DNA of 64,000 nucleotides, from NCBI GenBank assembly GCA_021298315.1, contig JAJTFC010000002.1, positions 1 to 64,000 of the forward strand. The letters are read 5' to 3'. Every line of letters begins with the position of its first letter. Position 1 is the stretch's first letter. Below are positions 35,960-45,351 of this stretch, piece by piece. Under the pieces are notes generated by a model. It worked only from the letters and a program-made list of their open reading frames with translations, did not search any database and was not told the DNA's origin. The position numbers were made by a program, and so were the translations under genes. The stretch is from Planctomycetaceae bacterium. Lineage in GTDB: Bacteria > Planctomycetota > Planctomycetia > Pirellulales > Pirellulaceae.

Positions 35960-36715
35960 ATGCGATTTTCGCAAAGAGTTGTCATTGTCACCGGTGGAGC
36001 CAAGGGTATCGGTGAAGGTTGTTCGAGGGTCTTTGCCCAAGAAGGGGGGCTCGTGGCGATCCTCGATCGGGACTTGGCCGCCGCAGAGCGAACCGCCGCA
36101 AGTCTTGGGGAAAACCACCTAGCGATCGCCTGCGATGTCTCGGACGAAAAGCAAATCGCTTCAAGCGTCGATGCTGTTGTCCAGCGGTACGGTCGAATCG
36201 ATTGCTTGATCAACAACGCCGGAATCCATCCGCCCGATACCCCGATCCATAAAATGACGCCCGAAGAGGCCTTAAGCGTCATCCGCGTCAATTTTTTAAG
36301 CACTTATTCGATGTGCTACTACGCACTGGAGCATTTGAAAAAAACCAAAGGGACAATCATCAATGTTAGCTCGATGACAGCCGCATTGGGGCAACGCAAC
36401 TCGACGGCTTATGCGGCCAGCAAAGGTGCTCAGCTATCCTTCACGAAGTCTTTAGCACTCGAGTGCGCCGATTATGGTGTTCGGGTCAATGCGATCCTTC
36501 CGAGCAACGTCGATACACCGCTGATGCGCCAGTGGGCATCAAGTTTATCGGATCCTGAAGCTGCCTTGCAACGCATCGCCGCTTTGCAACCCATCGGTCG
36601 TATGGCTGATGTCCAGGAGATGGGTCGCGTGTGCTTGTTCCTTGCCACCGAGGATAGCAGTTTCATCACCGGCCAAGGGCTCCATGTCGATGGTGGTGCT
36701 AGCCTCGACTACTAG
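35960..36715 (+). CDS. Short-chain dehydrogenase/reductase
   Basis: A 251-residue enzyme with the SDR cofactor motif VTGGAKGIGEG, DVSDEKQIAS, the NNAG motif (LINNAGIHPPDTP) and the catalytic YAASKGA preceded by the active-site serine in INVSSMTAALGQ. The family runs many NAD(P)-linked alcohol/ketone reactions. A GMC oxidoreductase starts 32 bp later on the same strand, so the two may act on the same alcohol or sugar. Confidence 0.93.
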   Translation: MRFSQRVVIVTGGAKGIGEGCSRVFAQEGGLVAILDRDLAAAERTAASLGENHLAIACDVSDEKQIASSVDAVVQRYGRIDCLINNAGIHPPDTPIHKMTPEEALSVIRVNFLSTYSMCYYALEHLKKTKGTIINVSSMTAALGQRNSTAYAASKGAQLSFTKSLALECADYGVRVNAILPSNVDTPLMRQWASSLSDPEAALQRIAALQPIGRMADVQEMGRVCLFLATEDSSFITGQGLHVDGGASLDY

Positions 36716-36747
36716 GCCTTGCATACTAGCCCTTGCAAATCGAATCC

Positions 36748-38292
36748 ATGCGCATTGTTACGCCCGGTTCCCTGAGCAACAACTACGATTATTTGATCGT
36801 CGGTTCTGGACCAGCCGGTTCGATGTTGGCAAGTCAACTGCAGCACGTCGGACGGGTGCTGGTTCTTGAAGCTGGATCGATTCATCAAGGCCGATTCTCG
36901 CATACGCCTGCTCTTTACCCGCGAAGTTTCGCAACACGGATCGACTGGAACTATCAGACAACGCCTCAACCCCATCTAGCTCATCGCAAATTCTCCTGGC
37001 CCTCGGGCAAAACCATCGGCGGGTCGTCTGCGATCAATGCGATGATTCGTATCGAACCGGCTCTGGCTTGCTTGAAGCAGTTGGAGCATCACTGCGGATC
37101 GGATTGGTCGATCGGTTCGATCCTCAAAACCTTTGATCGCTTACGGAGTCTCTGGCAGGGGACAACTCCAGAGCTCCATGCAAATACCTCGTCACTTCTA
37201 GCGCGAGCGATTGCTCAAGGCGTCGGCACCTCAGAGGGACTCGCAACACCAGGATGGAAGATCTCTCCCTATGTTCGTATGCAGTCAGGCGGCAAACGAC
37301 AAAGCATCCGACAGAGGCTTATTTGCGATGTGATGGCTGACGCGACTGTCTCCAAGCTTGTCATCGAGTCGGATCGGGTCACAGGTCTTTTAGTAGATGT
37401 CGAGGGTACGCAGATTGCACTTCGTGCTAATCAGCAAATCATCCTTTGTTGCGGTGCGATCCAAACGCCGAGGCTCCTTTTTCAAAGTGGCATTGGACCC
37501 AGCGATTCGCTCGGTGATGCGGGCTTGGTATGCACCCACCGAGTCGAACGCATCGGCGTAGGCTTGCAAGATCACTTGGTCTACCCATTGGTCTTTAGGC
37601 TTCGAAACGGACAAGCTTTTTCACTACCCTTTTCCCGAGACGATCGATTGCGGTACGTTCGAGAGGGCAAAGGCCCAATGTCCTCGAATCTAGCAGAGCT
37701 CGGAGCCTTCACCGTTCCAACGGATACGCTGCAGGAAACTTTTCAATGGCACATCACTCCAACGCACTACTTAGCCTATCCCAACATCCCAGTCCCCTAC
37801 CCTTGTGTCAGCATCGGAATCACTCAGTGCAAACCCACCAGTTCTGGAGCGATGATTCCCTTGCCCGCTACCGAAGGAGGCGAGTGCAACCTGCGTTCAA
37901 TCCCGTTGCGTATCGACCCGGGTTATCTGTCGGATAACAGGGACAAGCAGGCCTATTTCAAGGCGATTCAATTAACCCGTGAATTCTTCCATAGAGACAT
38001 TTGGAATGATCTTCTCGAAGAGGAAATCGCACCGGGCCCAAAACGAGTCACCTCGGAGTCGCTTGCGAGCCATTTTGAACGCTTTGCCACGACGCTTTAC
38101 CATTACAGTGGAACTTGCCAGATGGGAATCGATCCGAGGGCCCCGGTCGATCCGAGATTCAAGCTTCGGGGGATTGAAGGGTTGCGGATCTGTGACGCAT
38201 CGGTCTTTCCCGAAATCCTGGGTTGCAACCCTCAAACAACGATCATGATGCTGGCGATGCGACTTGGTGATTGGCTACTTGAAGACTCCTAG
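36748..38292 (+). CDS. GMC family FAD-dependent oxidoreductase
   Basis: A 514-residue flavoprotein of the glucose-methanol-choline family: FAD-binding YDYLIVGSGPAGSMLASQL, the GMC signature KTIGGSSAINAMIRIEP, QIILCCGAIQTPRLLFQSGIGP, and the C-terminal active-site region HYSGTCQMG...LRICDASVFPEILGCNPQTTIMMLAMRLGD, with the catalytic His/Asn pair. ATG 36748 is preferred to an upstream TTG. No signal peptide is seen. It oxidises an alcohol or sugar and probably belongs with the SDR upstream. Confidence 0.92.
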   Translation: MRIVTPGSLSNNYDYLIVGSGPAGSMLASQLQHVGRVLVLEAGSIHQGRFSHTPALYPRSFATRIDWNYQTTPQPHLAHRKFSWPSGKTIGGSSAINAMIRIEPALACLKQLEHHCGSDWSIGSILKTFDRLRSLWQGTTPELHANTSSLLARAIAQGVGTSEGLATPGWKISPYVRMQSGGKRQSIRQRLICDVMADATVSKLVIESDRVTGLLVDVEGTQIALRANQQIILCCGAIQTPRLLFQSGIGPSDSLGDAGLVCTHRVERIGVGLQDHLVYPLVFRLRNGQAFSLPFSRDDRLRYVREGKGPMSSNLAELGAFTVPTDTLQETFQWHITPTHYLAYPNIPVPYPCVSIGITQCKPTSSGAMIPLPATEGGECNLRSIPLRIDPGYLSDNRDKQAYFKAIQLTREFFHRDIWNDLLEEEIAPGPKRVTSESLASHFERFATTLYHYSGTCQMGIDPRAPVDPRFKLRGIEGLRICDASVFPEILGCNPQTTIMMLAMRLGDWLLEDS

Positions 38293-38301
38293 GTGCGTGG
38301 C

Positions 38302-40053
38302 CTAAGCTTCGGAGGAACCATGGGCTCGCGGATCGTGTGCCGCTTCGAGACGGTTGCTCTGCCGATGGATCGCTTGGCTGATGGCTAGAGCTCCCGAGGC
38401 TTTTAAAGGGTGTCCCAAAGCGGTGAGTCGATCGCGAATCGCAGGAGTGATTTCCCAAGGTGTGCCAACACCGATTTGGTCTTCGAAGAGCAATTGATCG
38501 GGGCGCCATTGATGGTGCACCCGAGGGGCCGCGACGGCTTCGGCGACGCTACAACCACCGTCGAGGACTCGCAGAAGAACCTGCAGGGTCGCATTGATGA
38601 TCCGGGGACCACCGGCTGCCCCGGCCGTAAGGATCGGTTGTCGGCTCTGATCCAAGACCATCGTCGGGCTCATGCTCGACAAAGGACGCTTTCCGGGCGC
38701 GACCGCGTTGGATTGCGAACCGATCAATCCGAATGCATTGGGAGTTCCCGGCGAGATACTGAAGTCATCCATTTGGTTGTTGAGCATCACGCCTGTGCCC
38801 GGCACGGTCACTTTCGAACCCCACGAGGTATTGACGGTGCAGGTCATGGCGACCCAGTTGCCTTCATCGTCAGCGGTGGTCAAATGCGTCGTATGTTTGC
38901 GATCTTCTCCAGGCGCAGGTTCGCTCGAATTTAATTCTCGCTCGGAACTACCGTTAGGCCAACCATGGTCGATGTTTGAAGAAGCTCTTGCGCTCGAAAA
39001 ATCGGCCATGCGGTCTTGGGCGTATTGCGGATCCAAGAGACCTGCGGGTACATCCACGAAATCGCTATCGCCGAGCCAGTGAGCACGGTCGGCAAAGGCT
39101 CGCTTCATGACTTCGCATAGCAGATGATAGTAAGCATCTTCGCGAGATCGCATCCAAACACCGATTGGATAGGGTTCGAGCATCATGAGCATCTGCGCGA
39201 TGTGAATGCCTCCGGAGCTTGGTGGCGGAAAACCGATCACTTCGTAACTTCGGTATTTTGTTCGTATCGGGGTGCGCAGCTTGGGCTGGTACAATCGGAA
39301 GTCCTCGGCAGTGAGGATACCTCCGATGGATTTGAGGTAATTCTCGCAGCTTTGGGCGAATGGCCCTTGATAAAACCAATCTGCTCCCTGCTCTGCGAGG
39401 TTGCCAAGGGTGCTTGCAAGATCCTTTTGAACCAGCAATTCTCCTTCGCGTATCGGAGATCCATCAGGATGGAAGTAGATCTCCTTGGATGCGGGGTATT
39501 TGCGAAGTTCGTCGGCTTCTGCTGCGATGGTTCTGCCAATCGACTTCGAGGCCAGCACTCCGTCAAAAGCAGCTTTCTTTGCATCGGCGAATAGGTCTTT
39601 CCATGGCAGTCGTCCGGCTGCGGTGTGCATCTGTTTCATGGCGGCGATTTGACTCGGGACGCCTGCAGCAAGCGGTCCGTTTTGGCTCAGTTTTGGATCG
39701 GCCTTGCCATCGCGAACGAACATTTGCTCGTGGGCGGATTGTCCAGCGGTTTCGCGTCCGTCGATCGCGAGGATTTGGTCCTTTGCGGTACGGATCAGGA
39801 CTAAGCAACCACCTCCGATACCCGAGTTGTGACCATCGACCACGCCAAGAACCAGGGCGGCGGAGATAGCCGCATCGATCGCGTTTCCACCGCTTTGCAG
39901 GATTCTCATAGCGCTGCGTGTGGCCAACGGGTGGACCGTCGCGGCACCATGGTTGATGGTCAACTTATCCCAGCCATGGGCAAACCTAGGAATTCCAGTG
40001 CTTAGAACCCCGCTGGCTGCGGCGGTTTGAAGAAATGCTCTGCGTGTGGTCAT
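38302..40053 (-). CDS. ggt: Gamma-glutamyltransferase with TAT signal
   Basis: A 583-residue N-terminal nucleophile hydrolase. A twin-arginine signal TRRAFLQTAAASGVLS starts the protein, which is exported and then cuts itself. The catalytic threonine lies in HTTHLTTADDEGNWVAMTCTVN. GGNAIDAAISAALVLGVVDGHNSGIGGG, PLSSMSPTM and the late GGPRIINATLQVLLRVLDG are further GGT signatures. It breaks the gamma-glutamyl bond of glutathione and similar peptides in the periplasm. The frame extends 34 residues further upstream but that part is encoded by a GAGTAC repeat. A gamma-glutamylcyclotransferase-like gene lies 2.2 kb away. Confidence 0.93.
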   Translation of the reverse strand: MTTRRAFLQTAAASGVLSTGIPRFAHGWDKLTINHGAATVHPLATRSAMRILQSGGNAIDAAISAALVLGVVDGHNSGIGGGCLVLIRTAKDQILAIDGRETAGQSAHEQMFVRDGKADPKLSQNGPLAAGVPSQIAAMKQMHTAAGRLPWKDLFADAKKAAFDGVLASKSIGRTIAAEADELRKYPASKEIYFHPDGSPIREGELLVQKDLASTLGNLAEQGADWFYQGPFAQSCENYLKSIGGILTAEDFRLYQPKLRTPIRTKYRSYEVIGFPPPSSGGIHIAQMLMMLEPYPIGVWMRSREDAYYHLLCEVMKRAFADRAHWLGDSDFVDVPAGLLDPQYAQDRMADFSSARASSNIDHGWPNGSSERELNSSEPAPGEDRKHTTHLTTADDEGNWVAMTCTVNTSWGSKVTVPGTGVMLNNQMDDFSISPGTPNAFGLIGSQSNAVAPGKRPLSSMSPTMVLDQSRQPILTAGAAGGPRIINATLQVLLRVLDGGCSVAEAVAAPRVHHQWRPDQLLFEDQIGVGTPWEITPAIRDRLTALGHPLKASGALAISQAIHRQSNRLEAAHDPRAHGSSEA

Positions 40054-40102
40054 CGCTTTTTTGGCCCGTAGATCGACGACATCCCAAGGATTACCTTCGA
40101 GT

Positions 40103-40144
40103 ACGAGTACCATTCCATTGAGTACGAGTACGAGTACGAGTAGG
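40103..40144. repeat. GAGTAC hexanucleotide repeat
   Basis: Two tracts of (GAGTAC)n-type repeat, two and three units long, separated by CATTCCATT. They lie about 50 bp upstream of the ggt start on its strand and encode a meaningless leucine/valine tract if read as protein. Confidence 0.8.
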
Positions 40145-40212
40145 AATAGAACCAATCACAAAAATTCTAAGCCACAATAATTTCCGAGGAACCCTAAATT
40201 CAAAAACGAAAA

Positions 40213-40220
40213 CTATAATC
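40213..40220 (+). promoter_or_regulatory. Candidate -10 element upstream of the CitG-family gene
   Basis: A perfect TATAAT follows an A-rich stretch, about 78 bp upstream of the ATG at 40298. No good -35 is present at 17 bp, so promoter strength is uncertain. Confidence 0.35.
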
Positions 40221-40297
40221 TCGCCAATGTTTGATGTTGCAGATTGTAATTCTAGTCCAAGTCCCCTCGGAACCCAACCAAGGCGAATCTTCTTAGC

Positions 40298-41194
40298 ATG
40301 GAAACCTTGACCGTAGGCCAACGTGTTTGCCGTGCGATCTTGGAAGAGGCTTCATCGATCAAAGCGGGAAATGTCCATCCGCAAGCATCCTTTTCCAATA
40401 TGACCTATCGGGACTTTCAAGTCGCATCCGAGGCGATCGGCCAAGCGATCGATGCATCGTGGCACACCCATAGCCTTGGGGAAATCATTTTTGCAAGTGT
40501 CCAAGCGATGGCTCAAGCCGTCTCGGTCAACACGAGTCTTGGCACGATTCTGCTAATGGTTCCCCTGACTCTGTGCTCCGAATCGAGCTTTCCTAGTTTT
40601 GCAAAGCAGCGAAACATTCAAGATTATGTTTGGAACCCGCAACGGTTCCAAAAGTGCATCTTGGGGGTTATCCATGAATCAACATATGAGGATAGCCAGA
40701 GGATTTACGAAGCGATCCGAATCGCAAACCCGGGAGGGTTAGGGAAAGTCGATTCCAGGGACATTTCACAAGCAGCCCCGGTATCGATCCTCCAAGCCAT
40801 GGAGCAAGCGTCAAGCTGGGACGATGTCGCTTTGCAATACGCCAATGGATACGAGCAAATCATCCAGTGGACGTCGCGTCTGATCGAGCTTGCAAGCCAA
40901 CATGCAAAACGAACCGATGCGATTCGCCAACTTCAAATCGAAATCCTTGCATCGCGGCCCGATAGTCTGATCGTCCGCAAGTCTGGTATCGACGTCGGAA
41001 AACAGGTGCAGTTTCGAGCCTATGAGGTTCTTCAAAGCGGTCGGTATGCAAGTCTAGCTTTTGAGAAGGCTTGGCGGCAGTTTGACGAGTATCTTCGCGA
41101 GGATGGACACCGCAAGAACCCAGGAACGGTTGCCGATCTGATTGCCGCGACGGTCTTCTTGGCAAGTTATGCTTGGGAACCTGTCGATGGATGA
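40298..41194 (+). CDS. CitG-family (triphosphoribosyl-dephospho-CoA synthase-like) protein
   Basis: A 298-residue member of the CitG/MdcB family: EASSIKAGNVHPQASFSNMTYRDFQVASEAIGQAID resembles the KPGNV(H/D)...D-x2-F nucleotide site, and SVNTSLGTILLMVPL matches NTNLGIILLLAPL of the family. Classical members join dephospho-CoA and ATP to make the prosthetic-group precursor of citrate lyase or malonate decarboxylase. No such lyase gene is in the window, so it may act on another nucleotide-like substrate. Overlaps the radical SAM gene by 8 bp. Confidence 0.8.
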   Translation: METLTVGQRVCRAILEEASSIKAGNVHPQASFSNMTYRDFQVASEAIGQAIDASWHTHSLGEIIFASVQAMAQAVSVNTSLGTILLMVPLTLCSESSFPSFAKQRNIQDYVWNPQRFQKCILGVIHESTYEDSQRIYEAIRIANPGGLGKVDSRDISQAAPVSILQAMEQASSWDDVALQYANGYEQIIQWTSRLIELASQHAKRTDAIRQLQIEILASRPDSLIVRKSGIDVGKQVQFRAYEVLQSGRYASLAFEKAWRQFDEYLREDGHRKNPGTVADLIAATVFLASYAWEPVDG

Positions 41195-42191
41195 ATCCTT
41201 CAGCAGCAAAATCCGTCGGCTGCGGCCACCGAAGCCTCTACGCAGAGCCGGCGAGTCGATGGGTTGGACAAGTGAGCAAGAGCCCGATGGCCAAGGCGGA
41301 TTGGTTTCCAGTCGAACCTATTTCCTTGTTGGTTCCGAATGCCGATTCACTTGCTCGATGTGCGATCTGTGGAAATACACGCTCGGCGAATCCCACACTC
41401 CACTCGGCTCGATCGCCGTTCAGATCGAGACTCTTCACGAACAGGTTTCGAAGGAAATACCGGGATCCAAGCATCCAGAGTGGATCAAGCTATACAACGC
41501 ATCGAATTTTTTCGATCCTGCGAATGTCTCACCCGACGAGTACGATTCGATTGCGAAATTGTGTAAGGGGTTTCGGAGGGTGGTTGTCGAGAATCACGCT
41601 TCCATGATGGCTTCTAAAAAAACTCAAGACTCAGTTCTTCGATTTCGCGATCTGATCGAGGTGCCTTTGGAAGTTGCCATGGGGCTCGAAACGATGGATC
41701 CAAACGCGATGAAGTGGCTCAATAAATCGATGTCCCTCGAGCAATTTCAAAAAGCGGTGGAATTCCTAAATGGCGAGGAAATCTTTGTTCGGTCTTTTGT
41801 TCTGCTTCAACCGCTCGGTACCCGCTTGGATGAGTCTGTTGAATGGGCGCTGAAGAGTTGCCGTCAAGCGGCTGCCTGGGGATCGCAGCGAGTAAGCTTG
41901 ATACCTACGCGAAGTGGAAATGGCTTCGTGGAGGATGTTGCAAGCCAGATTGGGTGGGAGCCGCCGACGGCAAGCCAACTCGAAAACGCTTTTGATACTT
42001 TGCTCGGAAGATCGCTGGAAAATCAGCAGGTGGATAATCGATCGTGCATCTACACGGTTGATTTGTGGGATTGGAAAACGCTTGCGGGAACTTGCGAGGT
42101 TTGTAGCCAGTGGCGACACGATCGCTTGGAGAGGATGAACCAGTTGCAACGGGTCTTGGAAAGCCATCCTCCGAGAGCTTGCACTTGCTAA
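41187..42191 (+). CDS. Radical SAM enzyme of unknown function
   Basis: A 334-residue enzyme with the [4Fe-4S] cluster motif CRFTCSMC (CX3CX2C) in YFLVGSECRFTCSMCDLWKY. It then reads WIKLYNASNFFDPANV, VVVENHASMMA and VAMGLETMDPNAMKWLNKSM, all usual for the radical SAM barrel. Two CxxC/CxC motifs near the C-terminus (CEVC and CTC) could hold a second metal site. ATG 41187 overlaps the CitG-family stop by 8 bp, so the two are translated together and likely act in one pathway. It resembles the TIGR01210/RaSEA-like group, but that is impression only. Confidence 0.8.
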   Translation: MDESFSSKIRRLRPPKPLRRAGESMGWTSEQEPDGQGGLVSSRTYFLVGSECRFTCSMCDLWKYTLGESHTPLGSIAVQIETLHEQVSKEIPGSKHPEWIKLYNASNFFDPANVSPDEYDSIAKLCKGFRRVVVENHASMMASKKTQDSVLRFRDLIEVPLEVAMGLETMDPNAMKWLNKSMSLEQFQKAVEFLNGEEIFVRSFVLLQPLGTRLDESVEWALKSCRQAAAWGSQRVSLIPTRSGNGFVEDVASQIGWEPPTASQLENAFDTLLGRSLENQQVDNRSCIYTVDLWDWKTLAGTCEVCSQWRHDRLERMNQLQRVLESHPPRACTC

Positions 42192-42253
42192 GGGGCTTTC
42201 CTAGCGTCTATCTGTCCTCGACACCCTTCAAAGATCGGGCGATCCCGTAATCG

Positions 42254-42709
42254 TCAGTCTTCGTCCGATGCATGCTTGGGAACACGCGCAAGCGCATCGG
42301 GCCACAGTGCGGATTGATCACCCCAAGGAGAATCGCACCATGGGAGGATTCGGCGGGCATTTGGCCACTTGCGGATGTCAGGGATCAAGTAAGCAAACGC
42401 CTGTGTTTGCTCCCTATGGGATCGGACTTCAATGACTTTACGCAGATATAGCCCACGGTCGCTTGCCGAGTCGTAGCCTTCGATGCCATCGAGAATTTCG
42501 AGTGTCGGTAATACATCTTCAGGATCGAAAGTCCAAAGTTCACCGAGAACCAGGTCGTTGCCTACGCAAAGACCCGGATAGCTACCTAGATCCCAAAGTT
42601 GGCCCGTTGCGATAGCAGGTTGGATACTCACGGGGCGTTTGGGCCACATCGAAGCTCGGAGTTGATCGTGTTTGAGTGTTCCGTATGCAAAAAAGTTTGA
42701 AATGTTCAC
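42254..42709 (-). CDS. Gamma-glutamylcyclotransferase (AIG2-like) family protein
   Basis: A 151-residue protein with the family's opening FFAYGTLKHDQLR, the glycine-rich ATGQLWDLGSYPGLC, a GELWTFDPEDVLPTLEILDGIEGYD segment carrying the catalytic glutamate region, and RKVIEVRSHREQTQAFAYLI. Such enzymes release 5-oxoproline from gamma-glutamyl amino acids or amines. It lies near the ggt gene, so both may take part in gamma-glutamyl turnover. Confidence 0.85.
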   Translation of the reverse strand: MNISNFFAYGTLKHDQLRASMWPKRPVSIQPAIATGQLWDLGSYPGLCVGNDLVLGELWTFDPEDVLPTLEILDGIEGYDSASDRGLYLRKVIEVRSHREQTQAFAYLIPDIRKWPNARRILPWCDSPWGDQSALWPDALARVPKHASDED

Positions 42710-42748
42710 CGCTGGGCTCTGCTCCTTTGGATTCTCTTCTTTGTTCCT

Positions 42749-44248
42749 CTAGGGAATCGTCTTAAGGCGTTCTCCTTGGAGAAACTTCATGTCCTTGAGG
42801 CTGATCATGCGTCGATCGGGACACGGTTCGATGATTACGAAAAGGGATTTGAGTCCATCACCTTGGAAGTACTCGACTCGGATTGGCAGGAGACCTTTTT
42901 TGAGTCGGACGATCCGCCCGGAGGGTTTCGCAGGATGGTTGCCGTCATTGTCGATAAACAACTCGTCGTTGATATAGAGTTTGCTGCCGTCATCGGAGAC
43001 CACTACGATGCGATAGAGTCCTTCGTTTTCGACGGTTGCATGTCCGAAGAAGCGGATAGCGAAATTATCGTTGCGGCCCATCGACAGGGTCGAAACATCG
43101 AGTGTCTCGCTCATGCCTCCTCGAACCGGCTGAAGCTTGTCGAAGTCGGGCATTTCATTGAACCGACCTTCGTAGAATTCGTACCGAATGCCGTTTTTGG
43201 TGGTTTCTGCTTGAACAGTTTCGAGTCCGCTGGCGGGCTCCAGAGGCCAGTCGATCTGGATAGTTTTACCGGCTCGTTCGATGTTGAGTTTGATCGAATC
43301 GTTTTTTGGCAAGTGCGTTTCTAGTAGAAGTGTCCAATCGAGCGAACTTTGAACTGGGTCGTCAAAGATCGATCGGATTTTGTCTCCTGGTTCGATGGTT
43401 TCTGATTTGGGTGAATCCGTTTTTGGAGTTGAAACAGAGCGTACGATAGCCTGTTTGGAATCGGGCTCAAGTTCGATGCGGGTGTTTTTTGCGTGAGTCC
43501 ATTCCGGTTCGATCATTCGCTGAGCGATTCGAACCGCGCGATCGATTGGGATTGCAAAACCGATATTTTGCTCACCTTCGATCACTGCCGAGACGATCCC
43601 GATGATTTCACCTTCCATGTTCACCAGAGGGCCACCGGAGTTTCCTTTGTTGCTGGCCGCATCGAACTGGATGAGACGTTCGCGGCGGTCGTTGACATAG
43701 TTGGCCATAACGATCGCATTGGGGCCACCTTCTAAGACCTCTTTGGCGCTGACGATTCCGGCGGTAAAGACCAAGCCTCGGCCACCAGGGTTCCCGGCAA
43801 CGACGATGGGTTCTCCATTGATGACTTCTGACGAGCGACCCAGCCGGATGGTTGGAAGTGGGGTGGCTACATCGATGAGTTTCACGATTGCCAAGTCGAA
43901 TTCGGGGTAGCGCGAAACAACTTCGAAACGAGCTTTCTTAGAGTCCGAAAAAAGTGCAAAGCCTTGGGGTTCGGGCAGCACGTGATTGTTCGTTAGGACA
44001 TAACCTAGAGAGTGGATGATCGTGCCACTCCCCGAGGAGATTTGATTGTTTCCGATTGGGGTAAAGAGTCCCACGACAGCCGGTTCGATCTGCTGGATCA
44101 CTTTCACAAGCGGTGTTATGCGGGGGGAATCCTCGGGGATCGGCTCTTGGCAAAGCCCAAGAGCAGTTTGCCCAAGAGGACTTGTTAGGAATCCCAGTAA
44201 ACCAAAAATCAGGGCTTGGAAGTAGGTGTTTCTAAGTGGTTGCATCAT
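42749..44248 (-). CDS. Trypsin-like serine protease (HtrA family) with C-terminal PA14 domain
   Basis: A 499-residue secreted protease. A signal peptide (about 1-33) precedes an HtrA-type domain with catalytic His89 (VLTNNHVL), Asp118 (EFDLAIVK) and Ser204 (KGNSGGPLV). A degenerate PDZ-like stretch follows (about 270-340). The C-terminus (about 365-470) holds a PA14-type beta sandwich, GLYRIVVVSDDGSKLYINDELFIDNDGNH, a carbohydrate- or surface-binding module. Protease plus PA14 is unlike ordinary DegP (two PDZ domains) and suggests activity at glycan-rich surfaces. Confidence 0.85.
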   Translation of the reverse strand: MMQPLRNTYFQALIFGLLGFLTSPLGQTALGLCQEPIPEDSPRITPLVKVIQQIEPAVVGLFTPIGNNQISSGSGTIIHSLGYVLTNNHVLPEPQGFALFSDSKKARFEVVSRYPEFDLAIVKLIDVATPLPTIRLGRSSEVINGEPIVVAGNPGGRGLVFTAGIVSAKEVLEGGPNAIVMANYVNDRRERLIQFDAASNKGNSGGPLVNMEGEIIGIVSAVIEGEQNIGFAIPIDRAVRIAQRMIEPEWTHAKNTRIELEPDSKQAIVRSVSTPKTDSPKSETIEPGDKIRSIFDDPVQSSLDWTLLLETHLPKNDSIKLNIERAGKTIQIDWPLEPASGLETVQAETTKNGIRYEFYEGRFNEMPDFDKLQPVRGGMSETLDVSTLSMGRNDNFAIRFFGHATVENEGLYRIVVVSDDGSKLYINDELFIDNDGNHPAKPSGRIVRLKKGLLPIRVEYFQGDGLKSLFVIIEPCPDRRMISLKDMKFLQGERLKTIP

Positions 44249-44349
44249 AGATTAACAAGCTACATTTAGCGCTGTGGGTTTGCAATCGAGCGGGATCAAC
44301 CTGTCGACATTTTCGCCAAAACGGCTGATCAAAATGCTCCAAACGCGAT

Positions 44350-45348
44350 ATGCTTGGAGGCATGACGATTGAAACCATCCAAGTCCCCAACAACATTCCG
44401 CCACCAGCAAGGCAATTGGCAAGCGTCCTGAGGAACCTGCTCGGGATCCCAGTGAGCCACTGCATGTGGCTCATTGAAAACAATTGTGTGGCCGTCAATC
44501 ACAAGCCTTGTCGCAAAACCAATCTTCAACTAAAGCCGGGGGATTTGATTCAAATCGATCGGATTCCTATGCCGATCGCACAACCCTCACCCCGCAAGAG
44601 TTCTGGCAATCGAGATGCGATCGAATTCCTTTACGATGACCAAGACCTTTGTGTGGTCGTCAAGCCATCGAATTTGCTGACTGTACCAACGCAATATCGC
44701 GAGGGGCAAACGCTCGTCGGTCGGGTCGAAAGGAGACTCAAGCAACAGGACAAGAAGGCCAAGGTCTTTTGCGTCCACCGATTGGATCGCGATGTATCGG
44801 GTGTCTTGGTGATGGCCAAGAGTCTTGAAGTCGCTGAAAAAATCAGAAATCAGTTCGCGGCTCGAAAACCGGATCGTCAGTACATTGCGATCGTTGCAGG
44901 ACTCGTCGAGGATGATTCCGGAACCATCCAAAATTACTTAGCCACCGACGAAAATCTCAACCGATACTCGGTCGAGGATCCTGCCAAGGGTGAATTGGCA
45001 ATCACTCATTATCGGGTACGTCAGCGTTGGCAAGACACAACGCTCGTCGAAGTGCGACTCGAGACCGGTCGTCGGAATCAGATTCGGGTGCATATGGCCG
45101 ATCTTGGGCATCCGATCTTGGGCGATCCTCGGTACCGTCGGGATCTAGCAACGCATCGAGCTTGGCCTTATCGCCGTATTGCACTGCACGCAGAGAGTCT
45201 GGGTTTTGTTCATCCAACCGATGGTCAAGCGATGCGATTCGTTGCGCCATGGCCGCAGGAGTTTCGTGACTTTCAGCGGGGTGGATCGAAGCCTCGTCAG
45301 GCCGGCTCGGCCAATCGCAAAGTGGACACTCAGGAGAATCGGGATTGA
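44350..45348 (+). CDS. RluA family pseudouridine synthase
   Basis: A 332-residue enzyme. An S4-like RNA-binding domain (about 18-72) precedes the catalytic domain with the active-site aspartate 146 in VHRLDRDVSGVLVMAK; ARKPDRQYIAIVAGLV and RLETGRRNQIRVHMADLGHPILGDPRY are further RluA motifs. It makes pseudouridine in rRNA or tRNA. ATG 44362 is an alternative start, four codons later. EboE follows after 3 bp. Confidence 0.92.
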   Translation: MLGGMTIETIQVPNNIPPPARQLASVLRNLLGIPVSHCMWLIENNCVAVNHKPCRKTNLQLKPGDLIQIDRIPMPIAQPSPRKSSGNRDAIEFLYDDQDLCVVVKPSNLLTVPTQYREGQTLVGRVERRLKQQDKKAKVFCVHRLDRDVSGVLVMAKSLEVAEKIRNQFAARKPDRQYIAIVAGLVEDDSGTIQNYLATDENLNRYSVEDPAKGELAITHYRVRQRWQDTTLVEVRLETGRRNQIRVHMADLGHPILGDPRYRRDLATHRAWPYRRIALHAESLGFVHPTDGQAMRFVAPWPQEFRDFQRGGSKPRQAGSANRKVDTQENRD

Positions 45349-45351
45349 TCG

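Noticed and set aside
40054-40155. Hydrophobic N-terminal extension of gamma-glutamyltransferase
   Set aside because: The leucine/valine tract is encoded by the GAGTAC repeat and begins at a TTG; the TAT signal right after it gives a better start.
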